In this document: positions 1 through 10,204 of the stretch, one piece after another
How the letters are laid out: each line of letters opens with the position of its first letter
How positions within the stretch are numbered: position 1 is the stretch's first letter
Assembly (NCBI RefSeq): GCF_026652115.1
Contig: NZ_JAPPSQ010000003.1
Location: 124,001 to 188,000 of the forward strand
Source of the DNA: Algoriphagus sp. PAP.12
GTDB taxonomy: Bacteria; Bacteroidota; Bacteroidia; Cytophagales; Cyclobacteriaceae
Reading direction: 5' to 3'
Length of the DNA: 64,000 nucleotides
Notes under the pieces: model-generated
The model's database searches: none
Told to the model about the DNA's origin: nothing
The model's input: only the letters and a program-made list of their open reading frames with translations
Made by a program: the position numbers and the translations under genes

Positions 1-1344
1 TTCAGCTTTGTTCCAAGCTTCATCTCCTCCGATGTATTTGGATGGATTTTCCGGATCTCTCAAAGAAATCTGAGCGGTATAATCATCAAAGCCCAAAGCC
101 TTGAATACATACAATACCAAGTCGATTACCTTGATAAATTCCTCTTTCACCTGATCAGGTCTACAGAAAATGTGTGCATCATCCTGAGTAAATCCTCTTA
201 CACGGGTCAATCCATGTAATTCACCGCTTTGCTCGTATCTATAAACAGTTCCAAATTCCGCATAACGGATAGGAAGCTCTTTGTAAGAACGTGGCTTATA
301 TTTGTAAATCTCACAATGGTGAGGGCAGTTCATCGGTTTCAATAGAAACTCCTCCCCTTCGTTTGGAGTAGCTATCGGCTGGAAAGAATCCTTTCCATAT
401 TTTTCATAGTGTCCTGAAGTCTCATACAATGCCTTATGGCCGATATGAGGAGTAGTTACTTGCTGATATCCAGACTTATCCTGAGCTTTTTTCAAGAAGT
501 TCACCAGTCTTTCTCTCAACAAAGTACCTTTTGGCAACCACAATGGAAGTCCCATTCCTACCTTTTCAGAGAAGGTAAAAAGCTCCAATTCACGTCCCAG
601 TTTTCTGTGGTCACGCTTCTTGGCTTCTTCCAACATGGTCATGTATTCCTGAAGCTCTTTGGCCTTCGGGAAAGTCACCCCGTAAATACGAGTCAACATT
701 TTGCGGTTTTCATCACCTCTCCAATACGCACCAGCGATATTGGTCAACTTCACTGCTTTGATGAAACCGGTATTCGGGATATGAGGTCCACGGCAAAGAT
801 CCGTGAAATTTCCTTGCTCATAGAACGTAATCGAACCATCTTCCAATCCTTCCAACAGGTCTAATTTGTATTCGTCGCCTTTCTCCTGGAAGTAGCTAAC
901 AGCATCTTGCTTAGAAATATCCTTTCTAACATACTCATTCTTTTGGCGAGCCAATTCGATCATCTTCTGTTCGATCTTTTCTAGCTCAGCACCTTCCAAG
1001 GTATGATCACCGAAATCTACATCATAGTAAAATCCTGTTTCGATTGGAGGTCCAATACCAAATTTGATTCCTGGATACAATGCTTCCAAAGCTTCCGCCA
1101 ACAAGTGGGCAGATGAATGCCAGAAGGTGTTTTTTCCATCACCGTCATTCCAAGTAAGCAATTGTACATCTGCATCAGCCTCGATCGGGCGGGTAGCATC
1201 CCAAACCTGACCATTTACTTTCGCAGCAAGAACGTTCCTAGCCAAACCCTCGCTGATACTGGCAGCAATCTGTAGCCCGGTAGTTCCTTGTTCATACTCC
1301 CTCACCGATCCATCCGGCAGGGTAATTTTAATTTGTTGTGACAT
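1..1344 (-). CDS. thrS: Threonine--tRNA ligase, C-terminal part beyond window edge
   Basis: Threonyl-tRNA synthetase charges tRNA-Thr in the cytoplasm. The first 448 residues are present; the C-terminus (anticodon-binding domain) lies beyond base 1. The protein starts [13 protein letters not shown] with a TGS domain (about residues 1-62). The editing (SAD) domain follows, with HSSAH at 76-80 and a later FTDLCRGPH segment. The class II catalytic core carries the zinc-ligand motif MNCPH near residues 338-342 and the motif-2 stretch [11 protein letters not shown]. The start is the ATG at 1342-1344; TGS domains normally begin within a few residues of the N-terminus. It is the first gene on this strand after a gap of about 100 bases. 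The family call is very secure. Confidence 0.97.
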   Translation of the reverse strand, partial: MSQQIKITLPDGSVREYEQGTTGLQIAASISEGLARNVLAAKVNGQVWDATRPIEADADVQLLTWNDGDGKNTFWHSSAHLLAEALEALYPGIKFGIGPPIETGFYYDVDFGDHTLEGAELEKIEQKMIELARQKNEYVRKDISKQDAVSYFQEKGDEYKLDLLEGLEDGSITFYEQGNFTDLCRGPHIPNTGFIKAVKLTNIAGAYWRGDENRKMLTRIYGVTFPKAKELQEYMTMLEEAKKRDHRKLGRELELFTFSEKVGMGLPLWLPKGTLLRERLVNFLKKAQDKSGYQQVTTPHIGHKALYETSGHYEKYGKDSFQPIATPNEGEEFLLKPMNCPHHCEIYKYKPRSYKELPIRYAEFGTVYRYEQSGELHGLTRVRGFTQDDAHIFCRPDQVKEEFIKVIDLVLYVFKALGFDDYTAQISLRDPENPSKYIGGDEAWNKAE

Positions 1345-1449
1345 AAAATTGTGTTGGCCTATACAAACAGGCAATTGGTTTAAGCTGCAAATATGCCAAA
1401 TGTGTATTCAAAGGAAAAATTTCAGGGAAGGGAATAATGAAAAGAACCG

Positions 1450-2655
1450 TTATTTCTTTAGGGTATAAATAATAAGAACTGGATTTTCAGAATCTTTGGC
1501 TGCTGTAGCCACTTCAGCAAACTTTTTCCCTTTTCCATTGATATAGGATTCAAAGGCTTCTTCCCCGAATTCTTCTTTTTTCTTCATTAAACTTTCAAAA
1601 AGGGAAACTCCAGGGATTCTTTTCCCCATTTTTCTCTCTCCAAATCTCAAATATGGGAAATAGTTGTTTCCCGATTCATCTAAGTCATTTTCAATATTAA
1701 AATTCAAGACTGCCGTTTCCCTATTATTTCGATCATAAAAGACTGAGTAATTCTTTTCTTCGTAACTAAATCGAGCAAACAAAAAGTCTTCTCCAACATT
1801 CCAAAAATAAGGCACAAAGTAGAGCTTAGCCCTTTTATTGATAAATTCCATTTCTTCCAAGCCATTCAATTCTTCACTGTTCCGTTTTAGCTCCTCCAAA
1901 TCCTGAGCATAGCTTCCATAATCAAACACCAATCGGGGAACAAACTCTTCATTTTGCAATTGAAAAATTGTGTCCTGAAATGGCATAGTATAATACAAAC
2001 CCTCACCATTTTTAATCAGATTATATCTTTCAGAATAATTTCCATAGTAGCGACCTTCTACAATTGGAAAAAAATAAGTGGTATCCTGAAATTCTGAATT
2101 GACTGAACGGACAAGATAATCATCAACCTGAAAGCTCTCACTGAAAAAATAAAAGCGGTTTAGCTTTTCCATAAATACCCCTCCTTTTACACCAAAAGGT
2201 AATTTTTCCTCTTTTAAAAAATTTCCATCGAAATCAAACCACATAAATTTTGAAGGATAAACCCCCAACAAAAGAATCTGATTATCATGAACCATAAAAT
2301 TATCCAGATCCAAGTACTTTTCGGGTCCATCACCATAGGCACGAATTTGACTCAGGTAATTCCCTTTTTTATCAAAGATTTTGACACACTTACATCCAAA
2401 AACATCGAGGATCAGGATTTTATCTCCATAAAATTCAATTTTATTCAAACCAGCACCCAATTGAGCTTCTTCAGAATCATCTTTCAGCCAGATATAGTCA
2501 ACCTCTGGCTCGAAAAATTCAGAAAGTTTACCATCATAGGCATTCGATAAATCAATGGAAATGACCTCAAGGTCATCTTGCGATAAGTTTTCACCTATTT
2601 CGGAACAAGAAAAAAGCAAAATCGACAAAAGAATAGATACAGCTAAAAGTTTCAT
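1450..2655 (-). CDS. 6-bladed beta-propeller lipoprotein
   Basis: About 401 residues. The start is placed at the internal ATG giving MKLLAVSILLSILLFSCSE, a clean lipoprotein signal with lipobox FSC; a longer reading (to 2679) would add eight residues ahead of the signal. The mature part has repeated propeller-like strands such as KIFDKKGNYLSQI and MWFDFDGNFLKEE (IFD-x-G-x-a/f pattern). This is characteristic of Bacteroidota 6-bladed beta-propeller (DUF5128-type) surface lipoproteins. The role is unknown; such proteins are found in the outer membrane or periplasm. It lies 39 bases downstream of the DUF5686 gene on the same strand and may be cotranscribed with it. Confidence 0.72.
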   Translation of the reverse strand: MKLLAVSILLSILLFSCSEIGENLSQDDLEVISIDLSNAYDGKLSEFFEPEVDYIWLKDDSEEAQLGAGLNKIEFYGDKILILDVFGCKCVKIFDKKGNYLSQIRAYGDGPEKYLDLDNFMVHDNQILLLGVYPSKFMWFDFDGNFLKEEKLPFGVKGGVFMEKLNRFYFFSESFQVDDYLVRSVNSEFQDTTYFFPIVEGRYYGNYSERYNLIKNGEGLYYTMPFQDTIFQLQNEEFVPRLVFDYGSYAQDLEELKRNSEELNGLEEMEFINKRAKLYFVPYFWNVGEDFLFARFSYEEKNYSVFYDRNNRETAVLNFNIENDLDESGNNYFPYLRFGERKMGKRIPGVSLFESLMKKKEEFGEEAFESYINGKGKKFAEVATAAKDSENPVLIIYTLKK

Positions 2656-2694
2656 CCTTAAAACTAAGGAATTCACCAAATCTAAGAAACAGAC

Positions 2695-5172
2695 TTATAA
2701 AATTATCTGAGCGCTGACTTTCACCACAAATGGCTTGGCATCTGGTGCATCCAGATAGGTCATGCGGTGGAAAAAGTCCACTCGGAAGAATTTAAAAATA
2801 TTCTCAACACCATAGCCCAGTTCCACATAAGGCCGATTTGGATCCAGCCTGCCAAAGCTTTCCAAGGTATTTCCTTCAGGATCCACTCCTGGAACATTGA
2901 GGATATTTTCATTTCTCACACTTCCAAACAAGATATTGGCATTGGCCACAGCTCTCCATTTGAGCTTTCTCATCAGTGGAATTCTATTCAACAGAAAGCC
3001 TTCAAAGAAATGCCTGTATCTTAAACTCATGTATTGATCAGAGGCAAACTCATTGAAATTCATGGTATTGAAAGCAGCCGTGGTGTAAAACAGCGTTCCA
3101 TTTCCTAAATGGTTTTTCAATATCGGATAAGGAACTTCTCCAAAGATTTTTCCTGCATCAAATTCATAGCGAGAAACCCCCAAAAGTCCCATTTTAAGAC
3201 GTTGATAGACATAAAAACTGAACTTTTCATAGCTCATATCCCCACCTAGCCATCTCAAACCTTTTGTAAAATTAACCTCTACAATTGGCCAGGTATCAGG
3301 ACCTAAAGAAACACGCTCATTGTCATTGATGATGATGATTTCATCTCTCCCATAGCGAAGTCCAAAACGAGCCTCCATAGTTTCAAAACTGGATCGATAC
3401 TCCCGACTCTTCTTATCTAAATAATAGAAGTCAAAAAGTGGATCAAATTTACTTTTCCTCAAGCCACCTGAAAAGAGGAATCCCTTGAAAAACTCGCGTT
3501 GGAAATTCAATTGATTACCTGTAGAAATAAAAGGTCTCCTCAAGGTTCCAAATCTACTGGCAGCCAAAAACACACTATTTCCTGCCAAAGATTCCATCTC
3601 CAACCCCACTTGATCAATTTCTTTAAAAGTCTTCAATTGGACTGTAGTCCAGCGTTTTCGATCTAGAATTCGAGTGGCAAAAACAGAATATTTAAAACGT
3701 TCATCTTTAAATCCATAGGCCCCATATCCTTGAAGTAACCATTTATTACTGAATTTGTAATTGGTTCTTAATCCGAAACCTCCTCTCAAACCTTCTACAT
3801 TGTTGTAATTCCCAAATTCAGTCCATGGACCCAAATCAACTTTCCCGACAGGAAGAAAACCAGAAGCAAAGAATTTCAAACCTTCTGAATAGAATCGTAC
3901 TACAGGGATTTTCTTCAGGGTGTCGACCATTTGAAGCACTGCCAGCTCCTCTTTTGTCAGTGGGTCTATCCTACTTTTCTGCCAAAACTCATCACTTGCA
4001 TTGCCAAAATCCGGTTTGAGTTCTACCGCATTATTAAAGAATGAAGTAGGCTTCGGATCAGCCAAAACCACCGAGTCTGTTGCGGTATAGAACTTGGCCA
4101 GCAAGCCGGCAGTGTTTTTGGTAACTTGAGCTATCTTAATCTGAACCCGGCTCTTGGAAGGAATCAAATGCCCGCTCGAAATCGGCTCCAATTCCTGCTG
4201 AATCTTGATTCGTTCAATAAAATTCAGGTTAGCGGTCTTGGGGATAGTCAAATCCACCTGCTTTAAAGCATAGGTTTCTTTATTAATCCAAATAGTCCCG
4301 GCAAAGGCCAAATCCTCCTCCTGACGGGGATAAACCTGCAGCATATAGCAACTGTCCTTGCCCACCAGCACAGAATCCATCAGATCATAATCATAAAAAG
4401 TCTTCCACCCATCCGCAATTGGAGAAACGAATTCTTTATTTAAGATAGAAAGCCAGTTTTTATAGAAGTTATATTCTTGAAAAACCGAACCTGTAATCTG
4501 GGAAGTTGTAGAACCATCCGTTATCCCCACCCCTGTTACCTTGGACTTTTCAACAATTTCCTTTTTCAAGACGGGATCATTTCTGAAATAGAATTTTGAA
4601 ACAGTTTCTGAGAAGAAAATCGGGAGAATCTTTTCCCCTTCATCATCCTTTAACTGCTGAATACTGTCTAGAATTGCAGTGACTTTCTGAACGGATTTCC
4701 TTTGGGTGAATTTATCTGAAACCTCATCTATATCAATTTCTATCTTGGTATAATTCTTTGTCTCATAAGCATTTAAATTACGCTTATCAAAGTCCTTCTT
4801 TCGATCTACAGCTCTTCGAATAATCTCAAATGCAGGATTTTCTCCAGCTTCAAAAACAAATGCCTCCAATTCAAAATCTGAGGGTCTCAATTGAAAGTTC
4901 AGAGTTTGGAGAGGTTCCTTGGAAAGCGCTTTAGTTTGCGACAAATATCCTAGATAGCTAACTTGGATACTATCGACTTGAGTAGAAGTTTTTAGCTCAT
5001 AATTCCCTTCAAAATCTGTATTCATGCCCGTGGTTGTCCCCAAAAGCAATACAGAAGCAAAAGGTATCGGGTCACCGGTGGTCGCATCTGTCACTTTCCC
5101 CCTGATAGTCGTTTGGGAAAAAGAAACAACAGTTTGCAGAAAAAGTAAAATCAGGAGAAGGTATTTATTCAT
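2695..5172 (-). CDS. DUF5686 / carboxypeptidase-like regulatory domain outer-membrane protein
   Basis: About 825 residues from MNKYLLLILLFLQTVVSFSQ, a Sec signal peptide; the upstream in-frame ATG at 5217 would put 15 residues before it and is not preferred. Residues about 20-95 form a carboxypeptidase-D-like regulatory domain (IRGKVTD..TGDPIPFASVLLLG..G..TDFEGNYEL), as found on TonB-dependent and other Bacteroidota outer-membrane proteins. The rest matches the DUF5686 style: a helical/beta middle, then many amphipathic strands rich in Phe/Tyr/Arg, ending in a hydrophobic strand (VVKVSAQIIL). This suggests an outer-membrane beta-barrel. Substrate or partner is unknown. Confidence 0.8.
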   Translation of the reverse strand: MNKYLLLILLFLQTVVSFSQTTIRGKVTDATTGDPIPFASVLLLGTTTGMNTDFEGNYELKTSTQVDSIQVSYLGYLSQTKALSKEPLQTLNFQLRPSDFELEAFVFEAGENPAFEIIRRAVDRKKDFDKRNLNAYETKNYTKIEIDIDEVSDKFTQRKSVQKVTAILDSIQQLKDDEGEKILPIFFSETVSKFYFRNDPVLKKEIVEKSKVTGVGITDGSTTSQITGSVFQEYNFYKNWLSILNKEFVSPIADGWKTFYDYDLMDSVLVGKDSCYMLQVYPRQEEDLAFAGTIWINKETYALKQVDLTIPKTANLNFIERIKIQQELEPISSGHLIPSKSRVQIKIAQVTKNTAGLLAKFYTATDSVVLADPKPTSFFNNAVELKPDFGNASDEFWQKSRIDPLTKEELAVLQMVDTLKKIPVVRFYSEGLKFFASGFLPVGKVDLGPWTEFGNYNNVEGLRGGFGLRTNYKFSNKWLLQGYGAYGFKDERFKYSVFATRILDRKRWTTVQLKTFKEIDQVGLEMESLAGNSVFLAASRFGTLRRPFISTGNQLNFQREFFKGFLFSGGLRKSKFDPLFDFYYLDKKSREYRSSFETMEARFGLRYGRDEIIIINDNERVSLGPDTWPIVEVNFTKGLRWLGGDMSYEKFSFYVYQRLKMGLLGVSRYEFDAGKIFGEVPYPILKNHLGNGTLFYTTAAFNTMNFNEFASDQYMSLRYRHFFEGFLLNRIPLMRKLKWRAVANANILFGSVRNENILNVPGVDPEGNTLESFGRLDPNRPYVELGYGVENIFKFFRVDFFHRMTYLDAPDAKPFVVKVSAQIIL

Positions 5173-5309
5173 CCAGAGAATTCGGTGAAAACAAATGAAG
5201 ACGCAAAATAAAGCCATTCAAACGGCATACCGCAACCAAACGTGTGAAAAATTCTAAATGTTGTACAAAAGTCCTCCTCTCTCCTCCTTCAAAATGAATT
5301 TCTGATCGG

Positions 5310-5317
5310 TATATTTG
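5310..5317 (+). promoter_or_regulatory. Bacteroidota -7 promoter box before lhgO
   Basis: TATATTTG matches the Bacteroidota primary-sigma -7 consensus TAnnTTTG and lies 20 bases before the lhgO ATG. No convincing -33 TTTG was found at the expected distance. Confidence 0.45.
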
Positions 5318-5336
5318 GGGTTCAAAACAGGATACT

Positions 5337-6539
5337 ATGCGTTACGATATAGCCATTGTAGGTGGTGGAATTGTTGGCTTGGCCACAGGATTAAAGTTGT
5401 TGAAGGAAAAACCCTCTTTGAAAATCGCCATTTTGGAAAAAGAATCCCAGCTGGCAAAACATCAGACGGGAAATAACTCAGGCGTGATTCACTCTGGGCT
5501 GTATTACAAACCAGGATCCTTGAAGGCTACCAATTGCATCAATGGATATCATGAGCTTGTTCAGTTTTGTGAAGAGGAAAAAATCCCTTTCGAAATCACA
5601 GGAAAGGTAGTGGTAGCCACTCAGGAAGAACAAAAACCACTTTTGGAAAACCTTCTTCAAAGAGGTCTTCAAAACGGATTGGAAGGCACGAGAAGAATCA
5701 GTTTAGAAGAATTGAAAGTCTATGAACCCCATTGTACAGGGGTGGATGCAATCCATGTTCCTCAAACCGGAATCGTGGATTATTTCCAGGTTGCACTTGC
5801 TTACGGAAGAAAGATCATGCAAGCCGGTGGTGACATACTTTTAAATCATAAAGTACTGTCATACAAACATCAAGGACATACCAATTACATTGAAACTTCA
5901 AAAGGGACCATTGAGGCGAACCTAATCGTCAACTGTGCTGGGCTTTACTCAGATAAAGTAGCCCAAATGGATTCTGACACTGAAAAAGATGTGAAAATCA
6001 TTCCTTTTAGAGGAGAGTATTTCAAATTGAAAAAGGAAAAAGAATACTTGGTTAAAAACCTTATTTACCCTGTTCCGGATCCAAATTTCCCTTTCTTGGG
6101 TGTTCACTTTACCCGAATGATGAAAGGTGGAGTTGAGGCAGGGCCAAATGCTGTTTTGGCTTTCCGAAGAGAGGGCTATTCCAAATCTCAGATCAATCTG
6201 GGTGAATTAGCAGAATCACTGGCCTGGCCTGGCTTCCAAAAAGTAGCTGCTAAATACTGGAAAACAGGATTCGGAGAAATGTACCGCTCTTTTTCCAAAG
6301 CGGCCTTTACCAAAGCATTGCAGGAATTAATCCCTGAGATCCAAGAATCTGATTTGGTAGAAGGTGGAGCTGGAGTAAGAGCACAGGCTTGTGATAAAAA
6401 TGGTGGTTTGTTGGATGATTTCGCAATCCGCGAATCCGAATATGTGATCAATGTACTCAATGCCCCTTCCCCAGCAGCTACCAGTTCACTTTCGATTGGA
6501 GGTACAGTTGCCGGAATGGTTTTGAAGAGACTTTCATAA
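5337..6539 (+). CDS. lhgO: L-2-hydroxyglutarate oxidase
   Basis: 400 residues. A FAD-dependent oxidase of the DAO family that converts L-2-hydroxyglutarate to 2-oxoglutarate, passing electrons to the respiratory chain. Visible features are the N-terminal Rossmann loop GGGIVG (9-14), the LhgO-typical segment HQTGNNSGVIHSGLYY after the dinucleotide fold, and C-terminal AGVRAQACDKNGGLLDDF followed by NAPSPAATSSLSIG. Length and motif order fit the family well. It is divergent from the DUF5686 gene and followed after 9 bases by an unrecognised gene. Confidence 0.93.
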   Translation: MRYDIAIVGGGIVGLATGLKLLKEKPSLKIAILEKESQLAKHQTGNNSGVIHSGLYYKPGSLKATNCINGYHELVQFCEEEKIPFEITGKVVVATQEEQKPLLENLLQRGLQNGLEGTRRISLEELKVYEPHCTGVDAIHVPQTGIVDYFQVALAYGRKIMQAGGDILLNHKVLSYKHQGHTNYIETSKGTIEANLIVNCAGLYSDKVAQMDSDTEKDVKIIPFRGEYFKLKKEKEYLVKNLIYPVPDPNFPFLGVHFTRMMKGGVEAGPNAVLAFRREGYSKSQINLGELAESLAWPGFQKVAAKYWKTGFGEMYRSFSKAAFTKALQELIPEIQESDLVEGGAGVRAQACDKNGGLLDDFAIRESEYVINVLNAPSPAATSSLSIGGTVAGMVLKRLS

Positions 6540-6548
6540 TAAATTACA

Positions 6549-7292
6549 ATGTGGTCCATAGAGAAGTTATCAACTAAGAAAAATTTATTTACTTTCACTT
6601 CCTCTGGACAAGGCTATTCTGTTGGCACTACAATTTCGGCAGGTGACCAAATCATTTTCAATCAATTAGAGGCAATTATTGACCATGGTGAAGGTGAGCA
6701 GGTTTATCAAGCAATTATATGTGAATCATGTGGATATACACATTGTGAAAAAGGAAATTGGTTTGCTTTAAGAAAAGCTGGTAGCTTTCATTTATTTATT
6801 CCTGCATTTGAATGGATTCTTGAAGAAGAAGACCAATTAAAAGACGAATATTTCCCTCCAAAATACATTTCAACTCGAGGAGCAGTCATACTTGGTTCCA
6901 GTACTTTTGAGGTCATTCGAGAATTGATCCCTTCATTTTTAGAAATTAAAAAGGTGAAGGATTTAAACGGGCTAGAAGCAGCACTCCTTTATAAATATGA
7001 AAACCCTTTTAAACTGTTTGGAGAATTTCCAGAATTTGGTCCAATAAGAAACCTAAACTTTTTAATGGTTTCCGAAGGAGATATAAACTTTCAATTTGAA
7101 TCAATTATCAAAGAGTTAAAAAAAATTGAAGACTCAAACTTAATTGGAATAGAGGAAATATCGAAGGAAGATCGAATCCTTAGTTTTTTCTTGGACGATG
7201 GGATTTTATCTGAGTGGAAAGCAGCAATTATTAATGAAAAGGGAGAACTTCAATTGATAATTGACGATTGGAAGTTTATAAAAATCCAGTAA
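6549..7292 (+). CDS. Hypothetical protein, 247 aa
   Basis: No family was recognised. The sequence begins MWSIEKLSTKKNLFTFTSSG and contains a short Cys/His cluster (CESCGYTHC, about residues 56-64) that might bind a metal. It has no signal peptide or membrane segment, and an acidic, beta/alpha-mixed body. It starts 9 bases after lhgO and is probably cotranscribed with it, but its A+T-richer codon use and lack of related function give no clue to a role. It may be a locally acquired or immunity-type protein; that is speculation. Confidence 0.6.
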   Translation: MWSIEKLSTKKNLFTFTSSGQGYSVGTTISAGDQIIFNQLEAIIDHGEGEQVYQAIICESCGYTHCEKGNWFALRKAGSFHLFIPAFEWILEEEDQLKDEYFPPKYISTRGAVILGSSTFEVIRELIPSFLEIKKVKDLNGLEAALLYKYENPFKLFGEFPEFGPIRNLNFLMVSEGDINFQFESIIKELKKIEDSNLIGIEEISKEDRILSFFLDDGILSEWKAAIINEKGELQLIIDDWKFIKIQ

Positions 7293-7606
7293 TCATTCTT
7301 TAATAAACAAGTTCCTATAAAACGATGGTTTTAGACATTAGTCAACATCCGTTGAATTTCGCGAAACATATTTCTAAGCATTATCTCCCACGGATCTCCA
7401 CTGAAAAAGTCGCAGATTTACACTGATAGCAGAAAAACTTTACTTAAATACTATTTCACACAAAAGTGTATTTCCATCTATTTCACGAAGCGTTTTTCTA
7501 AAATAAATTCCCGCATCACAGTAGATAAAAGGCCACAGATCTTCATAGAAAAACAAAATTGTTTTTCTATGAATGGATATATCTACTGTATTTCGATAAT
7601 CTTCTT
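7293..7606. other. 314-bp intergenic region between convergent genes
   Basis: No gene is seen. It contains degenerate CACGGATCT / CGCAGATTTACACTGAT / CCACAGATCT phrases (about 7390-7425 and 7531-7541) resembling dispersed intergenic repeats, and a strong palindrome annotated separately. Confidence 0.5.
7542..7573. terminator. Palindrome, probable bidirectional terminator
   Basis: Two perfect 15-base arms (TTCATAGAAAAACAA and its complement) are separated by two bases, with A-rich and T-rich halves, between two convergent genes. It could end transcription from both sides. The stem is A/T-rich, so terminator strength is uncertain. Confidence 0.55.
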
Positions 7607-9124
7607 TTATACCTGCGTATTTACCGTATCCGGAAAGTATCTATTGGCTAACTTGATCATCTCATCACCTTTAACTAGGTCATGGATTGTTAATTCTGAA
7701 GTGTGATGATGACCAGAAGCTCCCAGCAACTCTTTTACAGCATTGATCGTGTTTTTATGGAAGTTATAAACACGCTCTGATTTATCAGTTACAACAAGGC
7801 CTTTTGCCAATCCACGTCTTTGTGTAGCAACTCCAGTTGGACATTCATTGGTATTGCAGCGAAGCGCCTGAATGCATCCAATGCTAAACATAAATCCACG
7901 AGCGGAATTACAAGCATCGGCTCCTAGGGCTATATTTTTCAAAATGGAAAATGCACTCAATGCTTTACCTGAAGCTATTAGTTTGATATCGTCTTTTAAG
8001 TGAAATTTTTCCAATGCAGCTCTGGCAAAAATCAAGGCCGGCTCTAATGGCAAACCAACACTATCTGAAAATTCCAAAGGAGCAGCTCCAGTACCACCTT
8101 CAGCTCCATCAATGGTAATAAAGTCAGGCTTACACCCTTTCGCCACCATCTCCTTGCAGATCTCAATAAACTCCTCAGTTCGACCTATACATAACTTAAA
8201 ACCAATAGGTTTACCTCCAGATAGTTCACGTAATTCTCGAATAAATTCGATCAATCCTTCAGAGTCCGAAAATGCAGAATGGGCTGGTGGAGACAAAACG
8301 GTAGTTCCTGCCTTCACTCCTCTGATATGAGCTATTTCTGGAGTATTTTTCACTCCAGGTAGAACACCCCCATGACCAGGTTTGGCACCCTGAGAGATTT
8401 TGATTTCAATCATTTTCACCTCTGGACGAGCAGCTTTTTCTTTGAATTTTTCAGAGTCAAAATTCCCATGCTCATCTCTACATCCGAAATATCCGGTTCC
8501 TATTTGCCAGCATAAATCCCCACCTTGCATATGGTAGTCGGAAATTCCACCTTCTCCCGTATTATGAAAAAAGCGTCCTTTTTTAGCTCCCAAGTTCAAG
8601 GCTCTAACCGCATTCGCGCTCAATGAACCAAAACTCATTGCGGAAATATTAAAAATTGAAGCTGAATAAGGCTGTTTGCAATCAGGGCCTCCTATTTCAA
8701 TTCTTAAATCCTCATCTTTCACATGTACGGCATAGATGGAATGTCTCAATGCCACATAATCTTCACCATCAATATCCCGCTGGGTTCCAAATGGGTGTGT
8801 ATCATTAACACTTTTTGCTCTTCGATATGCTAAGGCTCTAATATTTCTGCTAAAAGGTCTTCCATCCGTATTACTTTCAATAAAATACTGTTGGATTTCA
8901 GGACTGATAGATTCCAAAATGTATCTAAAATGACCCACAACCGGGAAATTCCTCAGGATTGCATGCTTGGTCTGAAAGGAATCATAAATTCCCAAAACAG
9001 TCAAAAAGCCTAAAATCAGCAAAACAAAATATCCAAAGCTGAATTCCCGAAAGGAATAAAACCACATCAAAAAAAGCGTCAATGAAAACAATACTAGAAT
9101 AGAAAAGAAAAACAGCTTTCGCAT
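7607..9124 (-). CDS. FMN-binding glutamate synthase family protein
   Basis: 505 residues. It resembles the FMN/iron-sulfur synthase domain of glutamate synthase, without the amidotransferase part. Two N-terminal hydrophobic segments (about residues 4-24 and 30-46) suggest it is anchored in the inner membrane. The [3Fe-4S] cysteines are in the pattern C-x5-C-x4-C (C417, C423, C428), followed by PTGVATQ. The segments KPGHGGVLPGVK and TIDGAEGGTGAAPL are typical FMN/2-oxoglutarate-site motifs. Stand-alone members are common in Bacteroidota and their reaction is not established; glutamate synthesis should not be assumed. Confidence 0.88.
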   Translation of the reverse strand: MRKLFFFSILVLFSLTLFLMWFYSFREFSFGYFVLLILGFLTVLGIYDSFQTKHAILRNFPVVGHFRYILESISPEIQQYFIESNTDGRPFSRNIRALAYRRAKSVNDTHPFGTQRDIDGEDYVALRHSIYAVHVKDEDLRIEIGGPDCKQPYSASIFNISAMSFGSLSANAVRALNLGAKKGRFFHNTGEGGISDYHMQGGDLCWQIGTGYFGCRDEHGNFDSEKFKEKAARPEVKMIEIKISQGAKPGHGGVLPGVKNTPEIAHIRGVKAGTTVLSPPAHSAFSDSEGLIEFIRELRELSGGKPIGFKLCIGRTEEFIEICKEMVAKGCKPDFITIDGAEGGTGAAPLEFSDSVGLPLEPALIFARAALEKFHLKDDIKLIASGKALSAFSILKNIALGADACNSARGFMFSIGCIQALRCNTNECPTGVATQRRGLAKGLVVTDKSERVYNFHKNTINAVKELLGASGHHHTSELTIHDLVKGDEMIKLANRYFPDTVNTQV

Positions 9125-9170
9125 TATTTTAAGTTTTAGTTACCACTAATATAGTAAGTGAAATTGAGTT

Positions 9171-10133
9171 TCAGGTTTTATCAAGGAATTCCAAAAAGCG
9201 TTTTTCCGCCCAAGTAAACTCTTCTCCCTTTAAAACAAAACCAGTATGTCCCCCTCTTGTTGGCATCTCTAGAAAGATTTCCGACTTTTTCTCTGCCAAT
9301 TCTACTGGATAGCACTCTGGTCCCAAAAGTGGATCATTCAAAGCATTTATAATTAAGGTAGGAACAGAAATATTTTCCATCCAGTTATCCGCGCTGACCG
9401 ATTGATAAAAATCAGCTGCATCCTTGAATCCATGCAATTTTGCAGTGAATTGAGTATCAAATGTGTCAAAATCTCTAACCTTTTCTAAAGTTTCCAGATC
9501 AATCAAATCAGGGAATTGAAGGGCTTTTCTTCTGATTTTTTCCTTCAGTTTATTAAGAAACTTCTTTTTGTAAATCGCATTCCTTTTCATCCTCAAGGTA
9601 GCAGCACTGGAAGGAAGATTACAAGGAGTAGAGTAAACAGCAGCCCTTTTAATTTGAGAAGGAATACTTGATCCATTTTCACCCAGATATTTGAGGGTTT
9701 GTGCTCCTCCCATGCTAATTCCGCAGAGGTAAATCTCTTCATATTCATAGTTTGAAATGACATGGCGAATGGTTGTATCCACGTCATAACTCGCTCCATG
9801 ATGGTATAAAATAGGCTGTAAATTCATGTCTCCACCGCATGTCCTGTTGTTCCAAACCAAGGCATCAATTCCATTTTGGTTAAAAAGCTTTACCAAAGCC
9901 ATGGCATAATGACGATAGGAATCTCCTTCTAATCCATGGGAAACAATTAAAAGCTTTTTGGAACCAACTCGAGACCAATCCAAATTCAAAAAATCCTGAT
10001 CAGGAGTATTGATTTTCTCTCTTTCGTAAAGGACACCTTCTATCTTCCTAAATAAACTCGGAACGATAGTTTCAAAGTGTCCATTGATTAAATATCCTGG
10101 AGGTTTGGTGTAGGTAGAAGGAATAATCGGCAT
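9171..10133 (-). CDS. YheT-family alpha/beta-fold hydrolase
   Basis: 320 residues. The N-terminus (PPGYLINGHFETIVPSLFRK) and the order of motifs are those of YheT/ABHD hydrolases. The likely catalytic triad is visible: nucleophile elbow GISMGG with S140, D267 in NALNDPLLGPECYP, and H296 in GGHTGF. SHGLEGDSYRHY (65-76) supplies the oxyanion-side loop. No signal peptide, so cytoplasmic. An esterase/lipase-like activity is expected; substrate unknown. It lies in a same-strand run with neighbours 47 and 71 bases away. Confidence 0.88.
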   Translation of the reverse strand: MPIIPSTYTKPPGYLINGHFETIVPSLFRKIEGVLYEREKINTPDQDFLNLDWSRVGSKKLLIVSHGLEGDSYRHYAMALVKLFNQNGIDALVWNNRTCGGDMNLQPILYHHGASYDVDTTIRHVISNYEYEEIYLCGISMGGAQTLKYLGENGSSIPSQIKRAAVYSTPCNLPSSAATLRMKRNAIYKKKFLNKLKEKIRRKALQFPDLIDLETLEKVRDFDTFDTQFTAKLHGFKDAADFYQSVSADNWMENISVPTLIINALNDPLLGPECYPVELAEKKSEIFLEMPTRGGHTGFVLKGEEFTWAEKRFLEFLDKT

Positions 10134-10204
10134 GAAATCGAACGCTGAATCAATCTGCTAAATAAAGCCATTGAAGGCAAATTGGTTCAATATTCCAGAA
10201 AATA

